From the NCBI RefSeq assembly GCF_008831285.2, contig NC_045141.1:13626106-13690105 (forward strand): 64,000 bases of DNA, given 5' to 3'. This document shows, one piece after another, positions 13,011 to 24,896 of this stretch. A program made the translations under genes and the position numbers. This stretch comes from Nymphaea colorata (Eukaryota > Streptophyta > Magnoliopsida > Nymphaeales > Nymphaeaceae). The notes under the pieces are model-generated. The model was not told the DNA's origin. It was given only the letters and a program-made list of their open reading frames with translations, and searched no databases. Each line of letters starts with the position of its first letter. Positions within the stretch are counted from its first letter, which is position 1.

Positions 13011-14804
13011 CAGCGGATCGAACTCCAAAACTTGATTGTTAGTGTGGACTTAAAGCAGAGGTCCCCTCGCCAGCCTGCCTGCTATTTCTCATGGCTGTGA
13101 CAAAGATATTCAGCTAACAAAGACACATCCACCACATTGAAGGGCAAGACTGAGAGGCAAGGATTCTGTTCTCTACCCTGTTAGGGCACAACTTGATCAA
13201 GATGCCAGGCAGCCAATCCACATAACAGGTGAGTCTTCACTAACAAGTAGAAATAATTTCTGATCTCTGTCACATGCGTGCTCTAACTTATGTTGGTCTT
13301 ATGTGCTCGTGGATACTATTTTCATATGCATAACTTAGTGTTATATATGACTTACTTGTATAATATTTCTAATGTAAAGTTTATGCATCATTTACCGGGT
13401 AGTATCTTGTCTTCTTTCTATCCATGTTCTTGTGACATAATGACTCAAAAACTAAATTAAATGGTTGGTTCGACAGATTTAAACCTGCATCTAGCTAGCT
13501 TTTGTTTATTCACAAAGACATAGAGCACTAGCATAAGTGGTAGTAAGTCAGGTATTTTTTTAGACCCCTCGTTTTATATATGACTATTCTTCGGTTCTTT
13601 CTCTCTTACAAGAGCAAGGTAAGGTGTCTTGGAGTTTGACAAGTGTTCCGTCACTCTACCCCAATCTTTAAAACAGATTTTTGAAACATTGTGTCAGTAT
13701 TACTATAGTCAAACACCTTCCTTAAGGTACACACATCTGCGTGTTCAGGACTGCGGATCTAAGTATTGAATGCTTGCACCAACTGTGACGGCTCGGTCCA
13801 AAACTGGCGCAAATGCTTAGTTGAAAATCTGAACCTGCCTGTTAGCTGAAATCATTTCATGCGGCGAAAGAAGTAAGAACCAAGTTGCTGATAGCAAAAC
13901 AGCTAGGTTTTTAAACCCCCTCATATAATTTCAAGATGATCAATAGAACATGATTCTCAAGTCAACTTCACAAATGCAGGGTTTACAATGTAGTACTCAC
14001 GACGAACTTGTTCAACGTATCAAGTGCTGTGAAATCTCAAAGAAGCTGTTCGACTACAGTAACACTGTTATTATCCATGAACAAGGCCCAAAGAATGAGG
14101 TATATTCATAGAACACAACACATGAATCTGTTCCATTTTTTTGGGTACAGATTCTTGTGACAACAAAAATACATTACTGTTGTCACACAGTGTCATAAGT
14201 AACTGCGGTGTGTCATGTGTAATTGATCTGGGCTCTCGTATAACCACCTAATTCTATGGTTTAGAAACAATCTATGGGCAAAAGCTTTATTTTATTCGTA
14301 GCTAGGGTCGATGAAGTTTTTTGATGTAGCTGGCGTTGGCAAGAATTGGTCCATCTGATCTAGGAGTCTAATTTTATTAAAATCCTGGCTAATAGATCAA
14401 GATATAGGATCCCACTATTAATTTGGTTATATCACTTATTTCAAAGATTCTTGGATATGAAATATAAAACAAAGATGCACTTTACATGCAAAAAGTATCT
14501 GGATCAGATCTTGATCCATGTCCAATTTTACATGATATCCAAATTCACTTAAATCTGGTCCATCGGACTTAAGTATGATAAAAAGTGCGTTCAGATTTTA
14601 TTTTTAATGCTTGAATGTGGAGACAGTGAATTTGTTTTGAATCACATATTCCAACACACAGGCTTAGAATTATTTTAGATAATGATAAAGAACTATGAAC
14701 CAACCCTTTATTTGTAGTTTTTGTCTCAAAAAAGTGTGTTTTGTTGAAGGATGAAAAATTTTACGCATTTTGTTTATTTACTGATGCTTGTCCAATTTGA
14801 AAAG

Positions 14805-14950
14805 GGGGTTGAGGTAATGGTGAGGCGGGTTTGCTAGGTGGCTGTTCTTGTTTCAAGCTCTTGTAGCTTCAACGTTTTATGCTGTAAAGGGGGAGTACCA
14901 ATATGTAAGTTGAAGCATAGCAGAGGTGACATTCCAGGCACTTAAAAGTA
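14805..14950 (+). repeat. SINE-like repeat family, copy A
   Basis: The head GGGGTTGAGGTAATGGTGAGG is followed by TTCTTGTTTCAAGCT, resembling pol III A and B boxes, and then by the family body motif ATATGTAAGTTGAAGCATAGC. The same order recurs at 51054 and 56415, and the body motif also occurs at 35550 and 46190, all on the plus strand. The tRNA origin is inferred from box-like motifs only. Confidence 0.5.
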
Positions 14951-15654
14951 GCCCCGTACTTTGGAGGAGGAATAGGAGGAAGGAAAGAAGGGGGGAGAGG
15001 GGATACTTCGACCTTCACTCGGACAGCGGGATTTCCTCCCACTCACCCAAAAAACTGATCTTGACTAAACAAAATCTATTGATCACATAAATGAGAAGAG
15101 ATCTTTAAAACTAAGAAAAAAATCCCACTACGCTTATTAAGCAATCATTTGCAGCAAATATATATAATTTGAAAGTGTTTTAATCTGTTTGAGTTCTTTC
15201 CCTAAGATGTTAAGATCCTAGGTTTTGTTGCTCCAGAAAGATTTTGTACTGGGCATGCTTGTGATGTATTGTATCATGATATACAGAAGAAATACCACTT
15301 GGATGGTTTGACAGAAAATGAAAAGTCTGGAAAAAGGATAAAATTATGAAAGATAAGAAAAGTAATAAAAATATAATGCAGTGAGTAATAAAATAAGTAA
15401 CTTTCCAAAGTAGAAACATATACATGCGTTCATGAACCTTGTAAACTTTAATCAACTTAATTTAATCAGGTAATTGCTTGCTAAATGACCTGGTTCGTTT
15501 TCATGTATGTCAAGTTACATAAAGATCATACAAGACAGCATAGTATAGAAATGAAAAAAATCTAAATCTAGTTCTTGAACTTGTACTCACATTTATATTT
15601 AATGATTTAAAGGATTGAAGTTCGTATAAGAAATGCTACTCTCTCAAGGTAGAC

Positions 15655-15811
15655 CAGGGGTGGAGGCAGGTGTAGGCTACATGTGTGCAATTGCCCATAA
15701 TGACCCCAAAACATTTTATATATATATATATATATATTGAAATTTATGAGCAATTTTTCTCATTTACATATTCGCACCCTTTATATATTGAATTTTCCAG
15801 CTCCACCCTTG
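15655..15811 (+). mobile_element. hAT-type MITE, copy 3, nested in the duplicated block
   Basis: The termini are CAGGGGTGGAGGCAGG and CCAGCTCCACCCTTG, inverted repeats sharing CA(G/A)GGGTGGAG. The flanks AGGTAGAC and AGGTTAGC are similar. The homologous block at 38790-41965 lacks this insert at the matching place, which acts as an empty site. An internal AT microsatellite lies at about 15717-15738. Non-coding. Confidence 0.65.
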
Positions 15812-17424
15812 AGGTTAGCCACTAGAAACTAGAAAGATGACTAGTTTAAGTAAAACTAGGCTCATGAATCATAAGCAGTTAATAGCTACTTGCTCATGAT
15901 GTGTCAAAAAGGAGAACTTGCCTTAACATATTGAAATTGATGATGGACTGCTCAAATGAAGTTGGTGGAGAAGGTGTCCATAATGTAGATGATGCTGATG
16001 CTGGAAGTGTGTATATAATTGTTACTACTAGGTCATCATCATTTCAAAATTTAGGGATAACTCTACCCAAATATTTCCTATTGTAATGCTTCGCTCTTGT
16101 TTTCCAAGCTCGGAAGCATGTGAAACAGAATCACATCTGGATTTATGGACATATATATGGTCTAATGAGGTCAGAACATCTGAAATTAAGATGACAGTTA
16201 TACGTACTACCATGCAGCCTTGATAAAAGTCACATCTTCCAATATGTTTATCTGAAGTTGATTTTTCAGTTAGTCCATCTGACTTTGTCATGAATTATGT
16301 TTCTACCTGCCATTCGGGTGAATGGGGTGTTACACACCGTCCGAAAGAAAGCCGAAACCCCCACCTAACTTTTCATCCCTTCAGTGACTCAGTGGGGTTC
16401 TTAAAGGCCCTTTAAGAAAGATTAAATAGTGCTCGAGACTGGTGTGGTGCACATTTTGAAGTTGTGTAAGATGACAAGATAGTCTTCCCACTCTTCCTTC
16501 AATGTGGAAATGGCTGTTCAAGTGAATATGTTAGTCTAGGAACTTATTGTATTGGTTTTCAATCTCTTGAATCTACAATGCTAAAAACTTCACATTTTGT
16601 GTTCAATATTCAAGAATAATGTAAATCGTATAATGTTTGACTGTTATGGATTATTCTTGTATGATGACTATATCATTATTAGTTATTATACAACTTATTA
16701 CATAATTATTAATAACTTAATATATATAATAGTTGTTTCCCATACTTTTTTAACATATATGTTAAGTTATATATGACAAGCCGATATATAATGTAATATA
16801 ACTGTATTAAGATTGACTGTATGTAATACATACTGTCATAGTTAGTTAAAGGGTCGCATAAGTGCGCCTAGTCGTGCCCAAGCGCTTGGCACAGCCTATT
16901 ATCCAAGATGCGCCTACTAACGGCTTCGATAACATAGATGTAAGTCAATCTTAGCTCTTGGGCTCAATTGAACTTCAAGAAAATTGCATGAAAAATGACT
17001 GAAAAAATGAAACAAAAGGTGGGGTTTACATGATTGGTGGTATCCCAAAAATGTAAAAGATATGCAAAACTCTCTTAAAAGTTCAGAATGCGAAAGGAAG
17101 AACAATATGAAGAGAAACTTGCGGTCTCCTAAATCCCCATCTTCTTCTATCTTCACTGCTGTTATATGTTGCCAACACTTCCGCAGTTTCTAGAAATTTC
17201 TTTTCTTTGGAAGAAAGTTGGTTAAGCAGAAGACTTGGAGTTTTGAGTTTCCAGTATCCCCATTTTTGGCATCAAGTACACTAGGGTAGAGACTATGCTA
17301 TAGAAAGAGGTCCCACTGGCTTTTGGAAACTTAAAAGCCCCAAAATGTTGCTGGAAATTTATATTTTGGTACCAGTAGAGTGTTCTAAAACTTTGTCAAA
17401 TTTATAGAACCAAATGTCTATCTC

Positions 17425-17500
17425 CAAAGAGGTTGGCGCAATGGTCGGGGTGGGGTTTGGTAGGCAGTTGGTTCTCTTTTCAAATCTATTTGGCATCAAC
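17425..17500 (+). repeat. SINE-like repeat family, copy B (head only)
   Basis: It contains TTGGCGCAATGGTCGG, a good fit to the pol III A box, and about 30 nt later GGTTCTCTTTTCAAATC, a B-box-like block. The same head is seen at 56421 (GTTGGCGCAAC). The downstream body motif of the family is not obvious here, so this is a truncated or diverged copy. Confidence 0.45.
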
Positions 17501-18133
17501 AAGATCAAGCACGGCAGAACGGCATCTTAAAGCTCCGAAAGCATGCCCTATATCGTAGGGAATAAAGGGTTTGGTGTGGGATGCCAAAGCGTGAGGCAGT
17601 AATGAAATAGTAGACTGGTTCTAAATCTCGGTGGAATTGCCTGGTTGTGCCTGTTTTTGGTAAGGCTTTCTATATAGTTTTATTGGTACCACCACAGTAC
17701 CTCTTCGAAGCATATTTGGGAAGACTAGCTTAGTCATTTTCTTTTGTTTGCATTACTCTTGCAATTTTTCTCTGGACATTCTAGAATCTTATCACTTTGG
17801 TTCTTTGGTTCTTGATTGCGAAAATGTGTCTTGTAACTATGTTTGGTTCTTTGCTATCCTTTTTCACCAAATATAGAATGCAAAGATAAATTTTTGTATC
17901 AAGTGGTGCAAAAAATGAAGCACTGGGTAGATCAACGTACCCGTGTAACTTAGCTTATCAGCCCCATCAACCACGGATTACACCTGTGGTCTTTCTGCAT
18001 TTGAATGTGTTCCGATACCTAAAACTGTCAAGTTTAATTAGTAATAAGTTTGGGCAGGAAGTTTTTTTTTTTTTTTTCTTAAGTATACTCAGGTTGTAGT
18101 AAACAATCTATCTGTGGATGTTCCCTACGGCTC

Positions 18134-18276
18134 GTTTGGCAATAGTAATATTTGTTATCATGGTTCATCAATCTGTCTCACACAGATACAGATTAAGGTA
18201 GATTCATAGAATATTTGTTACCATGGTTCATAAATCTACCCAAATCTTTAGGGTAGATTTATTGTTATTGCCAAAC
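18134..18276. mobile_element. Small TIR element (MITE-like)
   Basis: The ends GTTTGGCAATAGTAAT and ATTGTTATTGCCAAAC are inverted repeats differing at two positions. Inside, ATATTTGTTATCATGGTTCAT recurs 61 bp downstream with one change, so the core is an internal direct duplication. The size, about 143 bp, and lack of coding sequence suit a MITE. No clear target duplication was read. Confidence 0.55.
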
Positions 18277-19156
18277 AATACTCTAAAAGATAAACATTTT
18301 AGGTTTGTATTGCAGATCTATTATCTTGGCCTGTCTGAGAGAATCAAGAGTTTTCCGCCATATACCTATCCGGAGAGTGAAGGACGGTGCATAGCAGGGA
18401 CTAAAAACCGCATATCCAAAAATGGGAACCCACAGGAACATTTTATCATATATCAATGGGATGCATAGAAAAAGGTGCAGGTAGAATCAGAATTTTTTTG
18501 TTAAGGGGCATTAGAAATAAATTTTTAAATGCCATCAACATAAAATGAATAAAAATTACCCTAAAATTTAATCTAAACAAGCCTTTTTTACGGATCCTGA
18601 GCAATTGCACACTGCAAAGGTGAAACTTAGGAAACCAATTAGACATCCATCATCATGCACATATCAGTCCCTAAATCCGAGCCTAAGTTGATGCATGACT
18701 GTTCTTCAACTAGTATAATATCATAGATTAGTCATTTTTCATGTTTAACCTTTTCTAGGGTGATAAGGAAAACGATGGCTCATATTGCACCAAAAGTTTG
18801 TTGAGATCAAATCAGAAATTTTATTTAATTTGGTGTAAGGCATTGTCTTTACAGAGTAAGCGACAACAGGTGCTCTTTAGGGTTCTGACCAGTCAAAAAA
18901 GCAGATGCATTTTTAGTGTTGTTTAGAAGTGAGTATGGCCGTTCTGGATAAATGGCTTAGGAGCTATTTGTTCCTCTTATTTGTAACTTTAGTTACATGC
19001 AGCTTCTGTTCTATGTCCTCCCCATACATGATTTTGATGCATAATTTGTTCATCTCTACTTAGCAAGCGAATCGTTTCACATTCAATCCTTTCTCTCATC
19101 ATACCTTTGCAGTTTGAGTTCCACTTGGCAATCAATCCATCGGAGAGAGTTGAGGA

Positions 19157-20671
19157 ATGATAATGCGTCTGCTATTTTCCTCAATCATAAGTTTCTGTAA
19201 CGCTGACTATCGTAGCCATCGCTTCCTTCTCCGACGTACCTCTTCTTCTTGCTTTCTACTCTCTCATCTCCTTCATTCTTCGCCCTCTTCTGGCCATGTC
19301 CAGAAAGCAAGGAATAGCCATGAACCGAGGACCGCCCACAGTCCAAGCCCTCGACATGTCACTCAAAATCGGGATCCAATGACAGAAATGGTACTCAGGA
19401 TTCTCCGGAGCATCAATCACAAGGATTTAGAATCTGGGTATTCGATCCCTGCTCTTGACAACGCCATAATCGACCAGAAGGTAGTCGGTGAAGTGATTAA
19501 GAGCCACGCCAACGATTGGAAACTCGCATATGCATTCTTCAACTGGGTCTCGAAAAGATGCGGCTACCGACACAGCGTAGAGGCATATAATTCAATGATC
19601 GATGTGCTAGGGAAGGCCTTGGAATTTGATCTCTCTTGGGTTTTGATTCAGAAGATGAAGCGAGATGGTGTCTGTCCAAACTACGTCACATTCAGAACCA
19701 TGTTCAATCGGTATGCTTGCGCTCACATGGTGTCTGAAGCCGTGGAAGCATACCATCTAGCTGAAGACTTCGGTTTGAGGGACCGAACGTGCTTCTCCAA
19801 CCTCATCGACGCTCTCTGCGAGCGTAAGCACGTCGTGGAGGCCGAGGGCCTGTCGATCGGAGAGAATTGCGAGTACCCACTTGATACGAAGACGTTCAAC
19901 ATCCTTCTACGTGGTTGGATGAAGATGGGGTGGTGGAGCAAATGCAGGAGCTTTTGGGAGGCAAGGGAGCAATTAAGGGTCGAAGCAGACCTTCACAGTT
20001 ACAGCATTTACATGGACATTCTGGCGAAGTCCGGCAAGCCGTATAAGGCTGTCAAACTGTTTGCTGAAATGAAGAAGAGAGGGATCGCTTTGGACGTGGT
20101 CGCTTACAACACTGCTATCCATTCATTGGGCCTTGCTGGTGATGTTGATCAAGCGATTCATCTCTTTCACGATATGTTGGAGTCCGGGCATCGGCCGACC
20201 ATTTCTACGTATAACGCGATACTGAAGAACCTCTGCAAGGCTGGCAGGGCTAAGCAGGCGCTTGTGTTGCTTGATCAGATGCCGAAGAGAGGGTTCCCGC
20301 CCGATGCCATCACGTACCACTCTTTCTTTTCGAATGTGTCGGATCCCAAGGTCATCCTCCAACTGTTTGATAAAATGATTGAAAGAGGTTGTACTCCAAT
20401 AATGGACACATATGTGCTGCTGATCAAGAAGTTTGGGGAGTGGGGTTACCTCCGCCCTGTGTTCAAGATCTGGAAGACGATGGAGGAGCATGGAATCAGC
20501 CCAGATCACTTCGCATACAATGTGCTGATCGATACTTTGATACGGAAAGGTTGCATCGATTTGGCAAGGAAGTATGACAAGGAAATGTTGGCACGGGGCC
20601 TTTCTCCTAGGCCTCGCAAGGAGTTGAGAACTGAATACCTTAGTGGAGAATCAGATGTTGATTGTGCTTGA
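19157..20671 (+). CDS. P-class pentatricopeptide repeat protein, probably mitochondrial
   Basis: A single intronless frame of 504 aa. Residues 1 to about 75 are rich in Arg, Ser and Leu and poor in acidic residues, typical of an organellar targeting peptide. PPR motifs run from about residue 142 to 480; clear examples are around 283-317 (SYSIYMDILAKSGKPYKAVKLF), 316-350 (AYNTAIHSLGLAGDVDQA), 351-385 (TYNAILKNLCKAGRAKQA) and 453-485 (AYNVLIDTLIRKG). There are no E, E+ or DYW domains, so it is the P class, which acts in organellar RNA stabilisation, splicing or translation. Overall it resembles the Arabidopsis At1g80550 type, from memory. The upstream ATG is chosen because it keeps the whole basic leader; a second Met at codon 3 is equally possible. 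The RNA target cannot be deduced here. Confidence 0.93.
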   Translation: MIMRLLFSSIISFCNADYRSHRFLLRRTSSSCFLLSHLLHSSPSSGHVQKARNSHEPRTAHSPSPRHVTQNRDPMTEMVLRILRSINHKDLESGYSIPALDNAIIDQKVVGEVIKSHANDWKLAYAFFNWVSKRCGYRHSVEAYNSMIDVLGKALEFDLSWVLIQKMKRDGVCPNYVTFRTMFNRYACAHMVSEAVEAYHLAEDFGLRDRTCFSNLIDALCERKHVVEAEGLSIGENCEYPLDTKTFNILLRGWMKMGWWSKCRSFWEAREQLRVEADLHSYSIYMDILAKSGKPYKAVKLFAEMKKRGIALDVVAYNTAIHSLGLAGDVDQAIHLFHDMLESGHRPTISTYNAILKNLCKAGRAKQALVLLDQMPKRGFPPDAITYHSFFSNVSDPKVILQLFDKMIERGCTPIMDTYVLLIKKFGEWGYLRPVFKIWKTMEEHGISPDHFAYNVLIDTLIRKGCIDLARKYDKEMLARGLSPRPRKELRTEYLSGESDVDCA

Positions 20672-23600
20672 GATTTAGATGCGGCAGGTGCACAAGGATC
20701 TCAGCTAGAAGTGTCCTACTTGCCACTTGCCAGTTGAGATGAAAATCATGAAATGTCTCATTATTGGCCGAAAGGTTCTATTAACTGAAGATTGCTCTCG
20801 ACTATTGAGCAGAAGGGACTAAGAAGTTTGTACGAACTGAAAAATTAGTTGTGCCCATCTAAGCCGCAGGAGATCATGATAGATACTGTCTTGGCCTAGC
20901 GAAGAAAGGAAAGACAGCAAATATATTATGTTGATTTAGGAGCAACGGCCAATTCCTTGCACTCCATTTTGTTGCAAAGAACCCCAACTGTTGAAGATTT
21001 AAGATGATAGATGTTAAATCCCCATCTTCTTAGAGTCCACATCTATTTGGACAACTATTTTTGTTATGAGCTGAATGCGATTGTAGTCCATTCATAGATA
21101 ATATGTTCGGATGAGGAAGTGCTTCATAACTTAAGCGGCTGGAATATGCTTTTGATTTGGAGATGTTAAAACGGGGAACTACTGGACTTCTGCAACGCAG
21201 ATAGAGATGCCATGCTCCTGAGAAGGCTAAATTGGAGGGCTGATGGTTCCCAATTTTTGGCTCCGTCTGTACAAACATTGTAAGAACTAACAGAGTACAT
21301 AAGGAAGATACCCATGCAGAAATATTTGTGTACTCGTATGCATGTTTGCTATTAAAATATTCCACTTGGAACAGCATAAATATGCCGGATACGCTTTTAT
21401 CTGTAATGGGCAATAAAATTCATAGGTTCTAAAATTAATGGGATTACAACTGGAATCAGAGTATCCAAAAGCAGAGGAAAGAACAGCTACCAGTTGATTT
21501 GTGACCATGGATCATGTTTTCCCAACTTAAGAGCATCATTTTATTTGATTTTATGGAATTTTTTTGATCTGTTTCAAGTATGATTTCTTTACACATTTGT
21601 TCTTCAATGCGTCGATTATAATATGCAAGTCATTTTTGTTATTTACGTCATAAATGAGAAAAGTTGGAAAACCACTTTTACAGATTCTATCATGCTTAGC
21701 TGCCAGATTTCTTTCAGCTATGACTCCTTTCTTATGAGCAAAACTCGCACACAGATATACACAAAATGCCTTCGACCTGGTTTGTTTGAAGGGTTCTCCC
21801 TTTCTGCAACTACTTAACTAAAATGATTAAGGAAAAAATCTAATTTAAAAGATGGTCGATTATATATCACTTGCGGAGATTCTTTTCAATGCCAAGTGCA
21901 TATATAAAATGCCTGCAAATAAAATAATGTTTTTTGAAAGCAATATTCCTTGCCTGGATAATCCTTCATGCAATTTAAATATGATAATATCTTTTGCCGG
22001 CTCACAACTGACTCGATTTGTTGGCTTGGCTTGGCAACCTGACCGTTTGAATTCAATCTCTGGCATTTATAACTCCACAGAGAAGAATCACTGTTTCCGT
22101 TCTCACGTCCACTAAAATTATTGACTATTTAACCTAGGATCTTTGAAGAAAAAATGTACTGGCAGTTGATTCTATGTAGAGTTCAGATTGATTGAGATAT
22201 ATATAGAGTTTTGGGTGGAAAATCCTATCCCTTAAAAGAGTCTCGAAGCTTCCACCCAACTTGGGCTAGAGTCTCCTTTCGATGTCTCCGGAGTGCCTTG
22301 TGCCTTGATTGGTCCCTTACAAACATGTACCAACAAGAACTTTTCATTTGGTTTGAACTGGTACATGTCGCTTTGTCTCTAGAAGAAGACGTGTTAATCA
22401 GATGGGAGGAGAGAGATTTTGGGCTTTGATCTGTTGATCAGATGGGAGGAGAGAGGAGAAGACTTGGATGACAGCTTTGTGCAGAAAATGGCCGCTGCCA
22501 TGAATCAGCAAGATTGAATGACCTTCTTTTCATTTGCAAGATGATCAGGATGGGTAAGTACTCAATTAGCGGCTGATAATCTACAATTTCGGAGGAAGCA
22601 AGCTTGTTATTCAACCGGCCTGACTTGTTGATGCTGTCCTTAATTTTCCTGGTCGTTTGAGGAACAGGAATCAAACGTGCTCTTAGGCTCTCTTTCAACC
22701 TCCGTTCAAAATGGAGTCACATGATAATCGATTCCAATCTTTCGATAACAATGGTGATCTCAAACTCTCAACGGCGTTGCAGGAACCATGGTGCTGCTTT
22801 TCAATTGCCTGCAACAGAACGTTTCTCAATCGGTGCTTCAGTGTGAGAAAGTTAAGAACACAACTAAAAGCCGAAAACCCGGCAAGTAGACACACTACTG
22901 CTTGATATTACCTACTGACAGAAAACTTACCAAACCAAAAAAAAAAAAAAACTTCAACCAAAAAAAGTTTTCCAGTGTTCAATTTGCCGTCAGAGGTTCC
23001 ATTTCTGCATTCAGCAGTCACAGCATTCGGTGATTCATTTTTGTTTCATTTTTTCTTTCCTCATAAAGGCTATCATTTACAATTTGTAAAATAACAAGCC
23101 AAGAACTGATTGAGTTGCGTTGGCCGTTAGGTGCAGGCAACCCATAAGTGCAGTAAGAGCAGGGCAACATTTTGTTAAATTTTTTTTAAATAATGTCTTT
23201 TTTAGTTTTTTTTATTGTTTTCGATTTTCATTTTTGTCAAAACAAAAAGTTTTCTTTTTCTATGTGAACTGTAGTTTCATCATGGTTTCGTCGTCTTTTT
23301 TTAAGTGTGATTGGAGAGATAAAAGGCCAAGGAAGAAGTGTACGAAATATATGATATTGTTGGAAAGTACACTCAAAAAGTGCAACTTATGAGTTTTTTA
23401 TAAAATTGTTTTTTATTAATGATAAAACACCATTTTAAGCATATTTTAATAAAATAGCTTGCTTTTACGAATACTGCACTTTCGAAGGAGTAAAAGTTTT
23501 TTTGTTTTCATTTTTGACTTTGTACGGAGGGTCTTCTTTTAACATTTTTAATATAGGAAGGGTTCATTCCATGTCATGGTTATAAGAAAGGCTAGAGCAA

Positions 23601-23899
23601 AAGGCTGGCCTCCTTGCTCAAGGACCGGCTCGAGTCAAGTCAAGTATTTCATTAAAAATTTGGATGTGTTCTAGACGAGCTCGAGTTAGCTTGACTTGTT
23701 AAACAGTCCTAATTATCGGTAGGAGGCTTTCACACCCTCCCTTGAAGGCGATAACATATAATTTGCCTAGTTAATTGATCAATATATGAAAATTTAAATA
23801 GATGTATGTAAGTTTCTCTATAATGAAAGCAAGGAGCCCATCTTAATGTCTATCATAAATGTTATTAAAAATTTTCCTTTCCTTCTTCTTTTTCTTACC

Positions 23900-24100
23900 A
23901 CTATGTTTGCATGAAAGGAAAGAGAAGGAAATGAATGGATGGAAGGGAAAGGAAGCGAAAGAGAAGGGAATGGAATGGAGATGGAAAAGGAGAAGAAAGG
24001 AAAAGGAGGGAATTATCATCTATTCCTTTCCCTCCCAATCTTTTCAAACTCATTTCCTTCTCCTTCATTTCCTTTCATTTTCCATGCATCCAAACATAGT
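23900..24100. mobile_element. Foldback purine/pyrimidine element (MITE-like)
   Basis: The left arm starts ACTATGTTTGCATGAAAGG and continues as a GGAAA/GAAGG purine tract. The right arm is a CCTTC/TTTCC pyrimidine tract ending CATGCATCCAAACATAGT. The arms are reverse complements over most of about 80 bp, so the single strand could form a long hairpin. A related CATCCAAACA motif recurs at about 24140 and 24190, suggesting a partial second copy just downstream. Confidence 0.6.
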
Positions 24101-24635
24101 TATTAATTCTTTCTTCCTTTCTCTTCATATTAATTAGTCATCCAAACAAGGAAAGACCTTTCTTTTCATTCCTTTCTCTCCCTCTCCCTCCATCCAAACA
24201 GGCTGTAAATGTTGGACTGCCACCATCTTGTTGGGTAGCAATAATAACTCAGAATGTCATATAACACTTTAATGAAAGATTGGGCAGTTGAGGACATTGA
24301 ATTGAATTAGGACCTGCAACGCCTGTACCTCTGACCTGGAGACCAAGAGACCATCATCCCCTTTTTCTTAAGGTTCGCTTCTCGCCAGCTTCTGCGTCAC
24401 TGCTCAATTCACAGCCACTTTCTCCAGCCTGATACAAATATTTTCCAAAAAAAACTTGCTCTCTCATCTCTATTGCGTGTGATGTAAGTGACTTCAAAAT
24501 GCTACTTAGTCCCCAACATGATGAATCACCTCATGTCTTCTCCTGAATTGTGGGTGAGCTGAAATCCCCGCACTACAAACGGGACAAAAGTTGGTAGGCA
24601 GCTAGACTTTGTTTCGAGCTATCGTGATGAAATCT

Positions 24636-24896
24636 TTCATTGGGAAGTGAGGCAAACTATATTTTCAAAACTTTGGTGGGGGCAAAATATAAGTTTTCAA
24701 ACATTTGTTAAATGAAATCTTTTATAATTTTTCTTTTTAAGAAAATTTTGAGAGGGGGCCACTGTTCATTGGGAAGTGAGGCAAACTATATTTTCAAAAC
24801 TTTGGTGGGGGCAAAATATAAGTTTTCAAACATTTGTTAAATGAATTTTTTTTATAATTTTTCTTTTAAGAAAATTTTGAGAGGGGGCCACTACTG
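24636..24896. repeat. 129-bp tandem duplication
   Basis: Two adjacent copies, starting with TTCATTGGGAAGTGAGGC at 24636 and 24765, are almost identical and differ by a few T or A residues in homopolymer runs. Each ends GAGAGGGGGCCACT. The near-identity implies a recent event. The unit resembles the inner part of the local hAT-type MITE family (GGGGGCAAAATA, GAGGGGGCCA). Confidence 0.92.

Larger units (their letters stand above)
15210..17930 (+). repeat. Block homologous to COX6A intron 2
   Basis: Long stretches match 38790-41965 in the same order and orientation. Examples are GGGCATGCTTG (15248 and 38843), GTTGGTGGAGAA with GATGCTGATGCTGGAAGT (15960 and 39400), CCTTGATAAAAGTCACATCTT (16219 and 39682), CTGTTATATGTTGCCAA (17158 and 40178) and TTGGTTCTTTGCTATCC (17843 and 41887). 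Identity is moderate, with indels. No exon of COX6A is recognisable at either end. It is either a remnant of a segmental duplication or two copies of an old non-coding transposon. Confidence 0.75.
6925..19156. other. Gene-free, repeat-rich intergenic region
   Basis: After the 3' end of the DUF1005 gene I find no supportable coding gene for about 12 kb. Short frames at 7165-7464, 7735-8061 and 8674-9048 have no recognised domain and no homologous partner here. The region contains a 51-bp G-box duplication (9715-9816), hAT-type MITEs (11695, 12854, 15655), SINE-like copies (14805, 17425), a TIR element near 18134, and a block at about 15210-17930 homologous to the second intron of COX6A. The segment 9290-10900 has simple ATTCGAATTC/GATTC-rich text that looks like an old degenerate repeat. 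Confidence 0.6.
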
